A stretch of DNA of 64,000 nt from Pseudomonas kribbensis (GTDB lineage: Bacteria; Pseudomonadota; Gammaproteobacteria; Pseudomonadales; Pseudomonadaceae): NCBI RefSeq assembly GCF_003352185.1, contig NZ_CP029608.1, positions 1,984,001 through 2,048,000 of the forward strand. Direction: 5' to 3'. Shown in pieces: positions 55,287 to 63,600 of this stretch. The notes under the pieces were generated by a model. The model saw nothing but the letters and a program-made list of their open reading frames with translations, was not told the origin of the DNA and ran no database searches. The translations under genes were made by a program, and so were the position numbers. The first letter of the stretch is position 1. Each line of letters begins with the position of its first letter.

Positions 55287-55390
55287 GGTGGTGGTTCACT
55301 TCTTCTTGGCAGATGGCAGGGGAGGCATGGCTTGAGCTTAGCCGTGTCGCTGCTTGAGAGTCAGTGAAATCTGCACAGTTCACCGGGCAA

Positions 55391-55420
55391 AAGAAAACCC
55401 GCACAGGGCGGGTTTCTTTT
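55391..55420 (-). terminator. Terminator after plsC-like gene
   Basis: On the minus strand AAACCCGC / GCGGGTTT then TTCTTTT. Confidence 0.82.
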
Positions 55421-56143
55421 TCACGCAGCTTGAAGCTGCCGATCCATCGCATCGATGCACTCGCGCATCTGTTCGCGGCACTGGCTGATGAGCATGGGCA
55501 TGTCGTCCATGGTCAGGCCGGCGGTAGGAATCGCCGGCAGCGAGCGTATGAGAATTTTCCCGCTACGCCAGCGGTTCAGACGCATGTGCTTGATGTAGCT
55601 GCTGACACACACCGGGACGATCGGCACGCCGGCGGCGATGGCCATCTGGAACGCACCTTTCTTGAACGGCAGCAGTTCTTCGCCCAGGTTGCGCGTGCCT
55701 TCCGGGAACACCCAGATCGAGGTGTCCTTGTGCTGCAAGGTGTCGGTGGTCGTCAGCATCGACTGGCGCGCCTTGTGTGCGTTCCCACGATCGATCAACA
55801 CGTTGCCGGCCAGCCAGAACAACTGGCCAAACAGCGGAACCCATTTCAGGCTTTTTTTGCCGATGCACACGGTACGGCGCGGTACTACGTTGCCGAATAC
55901 GAACAGGTCATAGTTGGACTGGTGGTTGGCGATGATCACGCAGCTGTCGGGCTTGTTCATCAGCTGACCGACGTCAGCCTTCACTCGCAGGCGCAGAATG
56001 CACATGGCCGGTAGCGCATAGAGACGGGCGCACAGACGACTGTTGTCCGGATTGAATGGCCGGCACAGCCCGAGAATCACCCCCAGCACACCCGCCAGCA
56101 TAAAGTGCAGGCCCATCAATAACATACGAAACACGAACAGCAT
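55421..56143 (-). CDS. 1-acyl-sn-glycerol-3-phosphate acyltransferase (PlsC-like)
   Basis: 240 residues. Makes phosphatidic acid from lysophosphatidic acid. One N-terminal membrane segment (MLLMGLHFMLAGVLGVILGL), then the acyltransferase motifs NHQSNYDLFVFGN (NHxxxxD), FGQLFWLAGNVLIDRG, WVFPEGTRNLGEELLPFKKG (EGTR) and IPIVPVCVS-type strand (GVPIVPVCVS). ATG 56143 preferred; an upstream GTG at 56155 is possible. Paralogues are usual in Pseudomonas. Confidence 0.9.
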   Translation of the reverse strand: MLFVFRMLLMGLHFMLAGVLGVILGLCRPFNPDNSRLCARLYALPAMCILRLRVKADVGQLMNKPDSCVIIANHQSNYDLFVFGNVVPRRTVCIGKKSLKWVPLFGQLFWLAGNVLIDRGNAHKARQSMLTTTDTLQHKDTSIWVFPEGTRNLGEELLPFKKGAFQMAIAAGVPIVPVCVSSYIKHMRLNRWRSGKILIRSLPAIPTAGLTMDDMPMLISQCREQMRECIDAMDRQLQAA

Positions 56144-56306
56144 TTTCAGGCCCACCGGGACAAAAGGTGGCGCAGTGTACGGATGTGCACTGTTTTCGGC
56201 AATTGCCGCTATAGAGTCAGGAGATGGGCGATGTTTAAGCGCATGTTTCCGACTTGTCGGTCAGAGGCGTCCTAGAGCTGCCGAAGAGTTTTAAACCGCG
56301 CATGTA

Positions 56307-56336
56307 AGAAAAAGCCCGACACGACGGTCGGGCTTT
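56307..56336 (-). terminator. Terminator after the crotonase gene
   Basis: On the minus strand AAAGCCCGAC / GTCGGGCTTT, followed by further T. Confidence 0.85.
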
Positions 56337-56357
56337 TCTTTAGATGAGCGAAGGGGG

Positions 56358-57047
56358 TCAGCCCAGGTGTTCCTGATCCTGAATGATCGCGTTGTCCAGG
56401 GTTTCCAGCAGCGCCTTGCGCACTTTGAGCTTGGTGTTCTTGTGCGCGGTCATGTTGATCTTCTTCAACTGACGCGCGGCGGCGAGGGCGGCACCTTGCA
56501 GTTCCTCGGCAGAAACCACCTTGTCGAGGAAACCGGCATCCACAGCGCTTTGCGGATCGAACATTTCGCCGTTGATCACCGAACGGTGGAAGGCCGAGCG
56601 ACGCAGACGATCACGAGCCAGCTCGATGCCGGCGTGGTGCATGGTCATGCCGATCTGCACTTCGTTCAGACCGATGCTGAACGGTCCATCCACACCGATC
56701 CGGTAATCGGCGGACAACAGAATGAACGCGCCTTTGGCCACGGCATGACCCGGGCAGGCAACAATCACCGGGAACGGGTGCGACAGCAGGCGACGGGCGA
56801 GGGTCGAACCGGCGGTTACCAGGGACACGGCTTCTTTAGGGCCGGCTGTCATTACCTTCAAATCGTAGCCGCCCGACAGAATGCCTGGCTGGCCGGTAAT
56901 GATCACGATTGCACGATCCGCCACCGCCTGATCCAGCGCCGCGTTGAAGGCCGCGATCACGTCCGGGGAAATGGCGTTGACCTTGCCGTTGCTCAGGGTC
57001 AGGGTCGCGATACCGTCTTCGAGGTGGTAGGCAATCAGGTCGCTCAT
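56358..57047 (-). CDS. Crotonase-like (enoyl-CoA hydratase/isomerase) protein
   Basis: 229 residues, single-domain crotonase. ATLTLSNGKVNAISPDVIAA at the start; oxyanion-hole block ITGQPGILSGGYDLKVMTAG; FPVIVACPGHAVAKGAFILL; and IGLNEVQIGMTMHHAGIELA. The second catalytic Glu position is in NEVQIG rather than the usual PEV, so activity on a non-standard acyl-CoA is possible. ATG 57047. Confidence 0.85.
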   Translation of the reverse strand: MSDLIAYHLEDGIATLTLSNGKVNAISPDVIAAFNAALDQAVADRAIVIITGQPGILSGGYDLKVMTAGPKEAVSLVTAGSTLARRLLSHPFPVIVACPGHAVAKGAFILLSADYRIGVDGPFSIGLNEVQIGMTMHHAGIELARDRLRRSAFHRSVINGEMFDPQSAVDAGFLDKVVSAEELQGAALAAARQLKKINMTAHKNTKLKVRKALLETLDNAIIQDQEHLG

Positions 57048-57287
57048 GGCGCAATTCCTTATAAGAAAGATGGGCAGACGTTACCCACCGTCGCCGGTCA
57101 GGTAAAGCACTGTGACTGACCCGTCGGTCACCCTTGAGCGGCTGATCCGCTGCAACGTGCCCCACGACAAACGCCTGCGTGCCTATATAGAAGGGCCGCG
57201 CCCACCCGAGATTGGCCGGATCGCCATGGTCCATCGACAGCGGAAACGACTTTTTCTCTTAACCGCATGAAAATTCTGAAAAAAAGT

Positions 57288-57316
57288 TTGCCATCAGAAA
57301 AGCTTTCGACTACATT
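57288..57316 (+). promoter_or_regulatory. Sigma70 promoter of tRNA-Ser
   Basis: TTGCCA (57288-57293), 17-base spacer, TACATT (57311-57316), about 38 bases before the mature tRNA. The gap 57048-57354 contains nothing else evident. Confidence 0.6.
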
Positions 57317-57354
57317 AGCGCGCCTCGACAGACAGAACATGTTTGAAGAGATAC

Positions 57355-57444
57355 GGTGAAGTGTCCGAGTGGCTTAAGGAGCACGCCTGGAAAGTGTGTA
57401 TACAGGAAACTGTATCGAGAGTTCGAATCTCTCCTTCACCGCCA
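57355..57444 (+). tRNA. tRNA-Ser(GGA)
   Basis: 90 bases with encoded CCA end. Acceptor GGTGAAG pairs with CTTCACC. The anticodon stem CACGC/GTGTG encloses CTGGAAA, anticodon GGA, reading UCC/UCU. There is a long variable arm (GTATACAG / CTGTATC) as required for serine tRNAs and a standard GAGAG-TTCGAAT-CTCTC T arm. A terminator follows. Confidence 0.97.
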
Positions 57445-57458
57445 AATTCGATGTAAAC

Positions 57459-57492
57459 AAAACCCCTGGTTTCGAGAGAAACCAGGGGTTTT
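57459..57492 (+). terminator. Terminator after tRNA-Ser
   Basis: Perfect 15-bp stem AAAACCCCTGGTTTC / GAAACCAGGGGTTTT with a GAGA loop. Confidence 0.95.
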
Positions 57493-57597
57493 GTGCATTC
57501 AGGCGTCCGGATTTTTTTGCTCACAGAGTTGGGTTCGGCTTCACTTAGCCGGGGCAGTACAATCGCGGCTTTATTTGTATGTAAAAGGACGACTTCC

Positions 57598-57918
57598 ATG
57601 ATCATTTCCACCACCCACTCCATCGAAGGCCGGCAGATCACGGCGTATCTGGACGTTGTCAGTGCCGAGTCGGTGCAGGGCGTGAATGTGATTCGCGATA
57701 TGTTCGCCGGGATGCGGGACTTTTTCGGTGGACGTTCGCAGACGCTGGAGCGGGCGTTGAAGGAGGCGCGTGTTCAGGCGACCGACGAGATCAAGGAGCG
57801 GGCGCGGGCGTTGCAGGCGGATGCGGTGGTCGGAGTAGATTTCGAGATCAGCATGCCGGCGGGGAAGGGCGGCATGGTTGTTGTGTTCGCGACCGGCACG
57901 GCGGTCAAGTTGCGTTGA
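57598..57918 (+). CDS. YbjQ/UPF0145-family protein
   Basis: 106 residues. Typical YbjQ sequence: STTHSIEGRQITAYLDVVSA, GVNVIRDMFAGMRDFFGGRS, LERALKEARVQATDEIKERA, and DAVVGVDFEI near the end. The family forms pentamers of unknown function, sometimes called heavy-metal-binding domain. ATG 57598 has AAAAGGA 10 bases upstream. Confidence 0.92.
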   Translation: MIISTTHSIEGRQITAYLDVVSAESVQGVNVIRDMFAGMRDFFGGRSQTLERALKEARVQATDEIKERARALQADAVVGVDFEISMPAGKGGMVVVFATGTAVKLR

Positions 57919-57937
57919 TCTTTGGTTTAGCGTGTGT

Positions 57938-57961
57938 GAGCCCATTCAACGGAATGGGCTC
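57938..57961. terminator. Hairpin between ybjQ-like and small gene
   Basis: GAGCCCATTC-AACG-GAATGGGCTC, perfect 10-bp stem between convergent genes; no T-run. Confidence 0.7.
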
Positions 57962-57972
57962 GTTGCTGACAA

Positions 57973-58248
57973 TCAGCCCTGTGGTTTGAGTACGACAGTG
58001 CCTTTCGAGTCGTAGGTCAGGGGCGTATCGATGGCAACCATCGGCGTACCGCCAGGCTGAACCGGGTCTGGATGGTAGATGACGCCAGGTTTGCCAGGCT
58101 GCACCGGACTAGGTCCGTCCAGTGGCTTGATGATGATTTCACCCGAGGCAACCTTCTCCTTGAATTTTTCCGCCGCGGCTTTAGCGGCGGCGATCTGCTC
58201 GTCCGTGAGCTTTACAACAGGCATTGGCGGGAATCCTTTGATTTCCAT
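57973..58248 (-). CDS. Small hypothetical protein, 91 residues
   Basis: Starts MEIKGFPPMPVVKLTDEQIA, then a helix of Ala/Lys/Glu (AAAKAAAEKFKEKVASGEII) and a Pro/Gly-rich tail with repeated PVQPGKPG / PVQPGGTP. An ideal AAGGAGAGAAC before ATG 58248 decides the start; the long frame upstream to 58692 is rejected. Function unknown. Confidence 0.7.
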   Translation of the reverse strand: MEIKGFPPMPVVKLTDEQIAAAKAAAEKFKEKVASGEIIIKPLDGPSPVQPGKPGVIYHPDPVQPGGTPMVAIDTPLTYDSKGTVVLKPQG

Positions 58249-58491
58249 GTTCTCTCCTTGAGATTCATTGCGTAGGAAAAAGGGCAACGGCCTGTAGGTG
58301 CGAATCTTTAGCTCCGTAGGACCAGCGGTCTGAACATTGTGTTTAATTTCTGTAGGCCATTCGTCGGGCTTCGGGCGATCTGAATCACAAGTCCAGGAAT
58401 GACCGGCTAGTCTCAAAAGCCTTGGAGGTCGATATTTTTTCAGGCAAAAGGGTCTTGCCGGTATCGGCCCGCTTTTGAAAGGGGTGAAGAG

Positions 58492-58680
58492 ATGACTGAT
58501 CCGTACATCGAAGACGACGGGGCTGAATTTCCATTCAACAATTGCGTGCGCTGTGGCCAGACCGAGTATCAGGCGGGCTTTGGCGAAGATCCGGTGCAGA
58601 CCGGCAAGATCAAGTCGACAGCACCCAAGGGGCCGAAAGCGAAATTTCTGCCCAAGGTGACGACACGTTCCAGGAAGTAA
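58492..58680 (+). CDS. Small hypothetical protein, 62 residues
   Basis: MTDPYIEDDGAEFPFNNCVR then CGQTEYQAGFGEDPVQTGKI and a Lys/Arg-rich end. A CVRC pair might bind metal but there is no second pair. AAAGGGG upstream and a terminator 14 bases downstream support expression. Confidence 0.55.
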   Translation: MTDPYIEDDGAEFPFNNCVRCGQTEYQAGFGEDPVQTGKIKSTAPKGPKAKFLPKVTTRSRK

Positions 58681-58694
58681 TCCGGATGCCACAG

Positions 58695-58718
58695 AACCCC
58701 GCCAATGAGCGGGGTTTT
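58695..58718 (+). terminator. Terminator after the 62-residue gene
   Basis: AACCCCGC-CAATGA-GCGGGGTT then TTT. Confidence 0.85.
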
Positions 58719-58868
58719 TGATTGCTGATTTTCTAGAGAAGCGTCCTACGGAAATTGCGGAATCGTCCGGTTTCTTTCACAAACTTTTCACACCGGTCTA
58801 CGTAGGGTGAAGCCATCCGTTAGAAAGCAAGTCTCCAGCCCGTCTCCCCAGCGGGCTTTTTTTTGCCT
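58719..58868 (+). ncRNA. Candidate short transcript ending in a strong terminator
   Basis: A second terminator, AGCCCG/CGGGCT around TCTCCCCAG with eight T (58837-58865), lies only about 120 bases after the previous one, with no open frame worth naming between them. A short RNA starting near 58760-58800 would explain it. The 5' end and strand assignment rest only on the T-run. The remainder up to 58990 is leader of the glycine-zipper gene. Confidence 0.35.
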
Positions 58869-58990
58869 GCGATAAAACCTTTTCCAAAATCGCTGTCCAA
58901 TCGGCGCCAAGTGCGCTGTGGCACTGGACATTGCTGCGGCAACAGCATTCAATCTGCGCCCTTTTTCTTCCTTCTTTTGAGGTTTTCGTC

Positions 58991-59359
58991 ATGCGTTTAA
59001 CTCTGCCTGCTCTGGTTCTGGGGCTTCTGGTCGCTCAAGGTGCAATGGCCGGTGATGGCACCGCCGCACTGGGTGGTGGCCTGGGTGGCGCGCTGGGTAA
59101 TGTGGTCGGCCAGAAAATGGGCGGCAGCAGCGGCGCGGCCATCGGCGCTGGCCTGGCCGGTGCGGCTGGCGGTGCGTTGGCAGCGAAGAAAGGTGCCCGT
59201 ACCAAAGCGGCCATTGGCGGCGGTGTTGGCGCGGCAGGCGGTTCGATCATCGGCAACAGCCTGGGTGGCAAGAACGGCGCGACCATCGGCGCCGGCCTGG
59301 GCGGCGCAGCGGGCGGCGCGGTGGGCAGCAACCTGTCCAAAGGTCACAAGCGTCACTGA
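58991..59359 (+). CDS. Glycine-zipper protein (copy 1)
   Basis: 122 residues with signal peptide (LPALVLGLLVAQGAMA). The mature part is almost entirely Gly/Ala repeats of the GxxxG type: GGGLGGALGNVVGQKMGGSS, AIGAGLAGAAGGALAAKKGA, IIGNSLGGKNGATIGAGLGG, ending in a basic KGHKRH tail. Glycine-zipper proteins sit in the outer membrane or periplasm; role unknown. Followed 135 bases later by a paralogue. Confidence 0.8.
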   Translation: MRLTLPALVLGLLVAQGAMAGDGTAALGGGLGGALGNVVGQKMGGSSGAAIGAGLAGAAGGALAAKKGARTKAAIGGGVGAAGGSIIGNSLGGKNGATIGAGLGGAAGGAVGSNLSKGHKRH

Positions 59360-59376
59360 TTGCGAATGCATGTCTG

Positions 59377-59405
59377 AAAAGGCCCGGCTATATGCCGGGC
59401 CTTTT
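59377..59405 (+). terminator. Terminator after glycine-zipper copy 1
   Basis: AAAAGGCCCGGC-TATAT-GCCGGGCCTTTT. Confidence 0.92.
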
Positions 59406-59494
59406 CGTTGCTGAACGTTTTTCCGGAATCCGCCTCCAATTCCGTATAGCCCATTCCGGGCGTACCGTCCCGATCCGGGACCTGCGAGGTCTGT

Positions 59495-59911
59495 ATGCGA
59501 TCGACTTTAACTGCGTTGGTTTTAGGGTTGCTTGTGGCGCAAGGCGCCATGGCTGCCGGCGATGGTTCCGCGGCGGTCGGTGGTGGTCTGGGTGGTGTGC
59601 TGGGTAATGTGGTCGGCGGGCAACTCGGCGGCAGTACCGGCGCAGCAGTCGGTGCCGGTGTGGGCGGTGCAGCCGGCAGTGCCGTCGGAGCGAACAAGCG
59701 AAATCGTACGGAGGCCGCGATTGGTGGCGGTCTTGGCGCGGCGGGTGGTTCAGTGCTAGGCAACAGCGTCGGTGGATCTACCGGCTCGGCGGTCGGTGCC
59801 GGACTCGGCGGCGCGGCAGGTGGGGCAGTGGGCAACAGCCTGGGAGGCGATGGCGGAAAATCGCATTCCGGTGGCGGCCACAAGCACAAACACAAATATC
59901 GTCACCGCTGA
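59495..59911 (+). CDS. Glycine-zipper protein (copy 2)
   Basis: 138 residues, paralogous to copy 1: signal region LTALVLGLLVAQGAMAAGDG is nearly the same, then GGGLGGVLGNVVGGQLGGST and repeated Gly-zipper units, and a His/Lys-rich tail (GGGHKHKHKYRHR) that might bind metal. Own terminator downstream. The tandem pair points to a recent duplication. Confidence 0.8.
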   Translation: MRSTLTALVLGLLVAQGAMAAGDGSAAVGGGLGGVLGNVVGGQLGGSTGAAVGAGVGGAAGSAVGANKRNRTEAAIGGGLGAAGGSVLGNSVGGSTGSAVGAGLGGAAGGAVGNSLGGDGGKSHSGGGHKHKHKYRHR

Positions 59912-59927
59912 GCAAGCGGAATGACTG

Positions 59928-59953
59928 AAACCCGGCCTTGTGCCGGGTTTTTT
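59928..59953 (+). terminator. Terminator after glycine-zipper copy 2
   Basis: AAACCCGGC-CTTGT-GCCGGGTTT with extra T. Confidence 0.92.
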
Positions 59954-60031
59954 GTGTTCCCGCGTAATGCGCCAGAACGTTTAGCGACCATACTTTTCGA
60001 ACGTCTACACGCTGAGCTTCCGAGGTGCACC

Positions 60032-60199
60032 ATGACTCCCGAAACCGAAGGCAAGGAAGAAAAAGGCCCGAGCGGGTTGCCGTTTATCAATGATCCGGGG
60101 AATGAAGATCCGGGGTCGTTGATGGATGATGCGACGGTTCCGCTTTGGGAGGGTGAGGGGGAGGAGCTTGAGTATGAGGATTTTGATGATGATGAGTGA
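60032..60199 (+). CDS. Small acidic protein, 55 residues
   Basis: MTPETEGKEEKGPSGLPFIN followed by DPGNEDPGS and a strongly acidic tail (EGEGEELEYEDFDDDE). GAGGTG lies six bases before ATG 60032. Coding bias fits the surroundings. Probably disordered; function unknown. Confidence 0.5.
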   Translation: MTPETEGKEEKGPSGLPFINDPGNEDPGSLMDDATVPLWEGEGEELEYEDFDDDE

Positions 60200-60265
60200 G
60201 AGTGGGTCTGCAAGTTATATGGGGGGCGGGAGCCCCTTGATTAAAAAGGTAAGAAAATACTCGAA

Positions 60266-60658
60266 TTATGAAGTAAGTGATTTTATCCAAGATGAGTAGA
60301 ATTCTTTTTGCTCCTTTATATCGTTTGTTAGATCTTCTTCTTCGTAGTCAAAAATTCTGACAATGTCTTCTTCTTCGGTTGGAAGGCCAAGCCTGACTTG
60401 ATATGCGACTAGCCCGCATGACATCTGCGAAGTCATACGGGAGGGGTGAACATTTTTCCGTGCTCCTTTGCAAAGAAAAATTATTTCTGGAAAATGTGAC
60501 CTAATTATGCCGAAGCATTCATATAGGTCCTCTGCAGTGCAGGTTTTTATTAATCCATCCTTCATGGTGAGTGTTAGCGATCTTTTTTTTCTATCAAATT
60601 CGACTTGTGCTGTTTCTTTTCTTTGATTTTTCAGGATTTGAATTTCTATTGTTTTCAT
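60266..60658 (-). CDS. Putative immunity protein for the RHS toxin
   Basis: 130 residues, AT-rich compared with the RHS core. Begins MKTIEIQILKNQRKETAQVE, has LIKTCTAEDLYECFGIIRSH and FLCKGARKNVHPSRMTSQMS, and an acidic C-terminal region (DIVRIFDYEEEDLTNDI). No known domain recognised. It starts two bases after the RHS stop codon, the normal position of a cognate immunity gene, so its job is inferred to be neutralising the ADP-ribosyltransferase-like tip. Confidence 0.65.
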   Translation of the reverse strand: MKTIEIQILKNQRKETAQVEFDRKKRSLTLTMKDGLIKTCTAEDLYECFGIIRSHFPEIIFLCKGARKNVHPSRMTSQMSCGLVAYQVRLGLPTEEEDIVRIFDYEEEDLTNDIKEQKEFYSSWIKSLTS

Positions 60659-60660
60659 TG

Positions 60661-63600
60661 TTACCTCCTATACGGATTAGGTATTGAATACCCGACGTAG
60701 GTACCATCCTCATTGACAGGTGTAGCACCCACGATATCTCGATTGTTGATACCGCCAGGGACTGCTATTTCTTTCTCGCGTCGATGTGGTGACATAGCGC
60801 CTAGCTCTTTGTTTACATCGATTCCTCGAATGTTTTTCAGGATGTAGATGTATCCTTCGGCATACCCGTATCCAGTTGCAAACTTCGCGGCTTCTTTTTC
60901 CGAGATTGATGTGCTTACGAACCAGCTGGGAGGACTTTTGTTATCTAATGCGTGCAAAAATAAGTCCTTACTCTCGCCCCATGGTTCAAATCCTCCTTCA
61001 AAGATATCCCATGGCTCTCGTTCATCACCTCTGTACAGATAGTGATTTTCTTGTATTGGGCCGGGAGTTTTTGGCTCGCCTTCATCTACTTTAGTGCCTG
61101 CTGTCCTATCCGGCACCGAACATCCCGGCCTATTCGGCGGCGGACAATTGGAAGTCAACCCCAACGGATCCACCCACCCCGTTGGATTCGGCACGTACCG
61201 GTACTGGTTCAACCCACCTGCCAGCCTCACCGGATCCGGCGTCAGGTACCGTCCAACATCCGGGTCGTAGTACCGGTGCCGGTTGTAGTGCAACCCGCTT
61301 TCCGCATCGAAATACTGCCCCTGAAAGCGCAGCGGCTGGTCGAGGTAGTCCTCGGTCGCCAGTTCCAGCGAGGTGACCTTGCCGTAGGCGCTGTATTTGG
61401 CTGACCAGACGATCTCGCCGCTGTAATCGGTCAGTTCCTGCGGGGTGCCGAGGTGGTCGAGCTGGTAGTAGAACGGGCAGGCGCGTTTCGGGCCTTGGCC
61501 GTCGAGCATCGCCAGCGGGCGAAAGGTGCCGGGTTCGTAGATGAAGCTGCGGTGTTGTTCTTTGCTGCTTTCGGCGATCAGGTGGTCGCCTTGCCAGAAG
61601 AACTCGGTGGTCTGGCCGTCGACGGTTTTGCGGATGCGGCGACCGAAGGCGTCGTATTGGTAGGACGCGGTGCTGCCGTCGGGGCGGGTCAGGCCGATCA
61701 GGCGGTGCTGGCTGTCGTAGCGGTATGCAGTGACGAGCTGTTGGGCGCGGCCGCGGCGTTCGCGGATCAGGTTGCCGAAGGCATCGTAGTCGTAATGGCG
61801 GTCGCCCTGCATCAGCAGGCGGTTGCCTTTGATGCTGGTCGGGCCGGGCCGATCCTGCAGCAGCAGGTTGCCGGCCGGGTCGTGGGCGAAGTTTTCCGGC
61901 ACATCGTCGCGGGTGTGGCGCACGCGGATCAGCCGGTCGAGGGCGTCGTACTGGTAGCTGCGCTGACCGTGGCGTGTGTCGGCGATGTGTTCGAGGTTGC
62001 CGTTGGCGCTGTAGGCAAAGTCGCGGCGATACAGCGCGCTGCGTTGATGGCCTACGGCGTGGGAGTGCAATCGTCCTTGTTCGTCGTAGGCATATTCGCT
62101 GAGCAGTAGGCCTTGCTGGCGCTGCTGTTCGCGACCGTTCAGGTAGACGTGGCGGGTGAGCAAGGCGCCGTTGAGGTCGATCGCGGTCAGCGCGCCGCCC
62201 TTGGCGTAGTGGTAATCGAGCTTGCTGTTGTCCGGCAGACGCATCCGGGTCAGTTGGCCGCAGGCGTCGTAGGTGTAACGCAGCGTGCCCCAGCCCTGAT
62301 GCTCGCGCACCAGTCGGTCCTGCAGGTCGTATTCGAAGGCCAGTGGGTGATCCTGGCCGTCATCCACACCGACCAAACGGCCCAAACGGTCATAGCGATA
62401 GCTGACCTCAACTCCGTCCGGCAGGGTCTTGAGCAGCAGACGCCCAGCAGCATCACGTTGATAGCCGGTGACCAGCGTCGAGCCGTCGTCACCGAACTCG
62501 GTCTTCTCCAGCAGATGGCCGTTGCGGTCGTAGGCATACGCGGTACGCCGCCCATCAAAGCCGGTTTCCTGTCGGATCAATCCGGTCGGCGTGTAGTCCA
62601 GCCGGTACTTTTCGCCGGACTCGTTCTCGATCTCCGTGAGCAACAGCTGCGCATGGTCGTAGCGGTATTGCAGCCGCGTGCCGTCGGGCTTGATCCGCCG
62701 GCTGACCAGGTGCAGGTCGTCGTCATACTCGTAGCGGGTGATGCGCCCCAACTCATCGCGTTCGGCGGTGATCTGGCCGTAGGCGCTGTAGGACCAGGCA
62801 CGGGTGGCACCGGTCGGCGAGGTGGCCTGGATCAGCCGTCCGACGGCGTCCCACACATGACGGGTGACCGCGCCGTGTTCGTCTTGCGCAGTAATCCGCC
62901 GTCCCAAGGCATCGTAGGAAAACTTCCGAACCCCACCGTTGGGCAGGCTTTCCTCGACCAACTGGCCAAGGTCGTTCCACACGAACACATGCCGACCGCT
63001 GTCCGGATAACGGATCGACAGCAGCCTCCCCTGCGGGTCGTGGTGGTAATGGGTGACATGACCGTCAGGATCGACCGCCTCGGTGATATCGCCCTGGGCA
63101 TTACGCCGGTAGGTCCACTCCGCCTCGCCCCGGCTACGGCGGTGCAGGAAACCGTTGCGGTACTCGTAGGACGTCGGCGTATCGTCCGGCGGAATCAGCG
63201 CGATCAGCCGTCCGGCGTCGTCATAGCGGTACTCGGTGACCGCCCCCAGCGCATCCTGCTCGGCGATCAGCCGGCCCTGCGCATCGTAGGCCTTGAGCTG
63301 CTCGCCACCGTCGGCCGCGACCTGACGCACCAGCCGCGCCGTGTCGTCGTGGACGTAAACCTCTTCACGGCCGTCGACGTACTGCACTCGCACGCTGCCG
63401 GCGTCGTCCCAGACGTAACGCGTGTCCATCTGCGAAAACGACGCCCAGTGCCGCACGCAACGCGCGGCCTTGCCGGAACGTTCCCACTCCCAGAAGAAAC
63501 TCGCGCCACCGGTTAACTGCCGTTGCAGGATGACGTGCCGGTCGTCGTAGTCGTAACGCTCGCTTTCGCCGACGGCGTTGGTCGCCTCGATCAACCGATG

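Noticed and set aside
62113..63516. 467-codon plus-strand open frame
   Set aside because: Antisense to RHS YD repeats, whose periodic sequence leaves other frames open.
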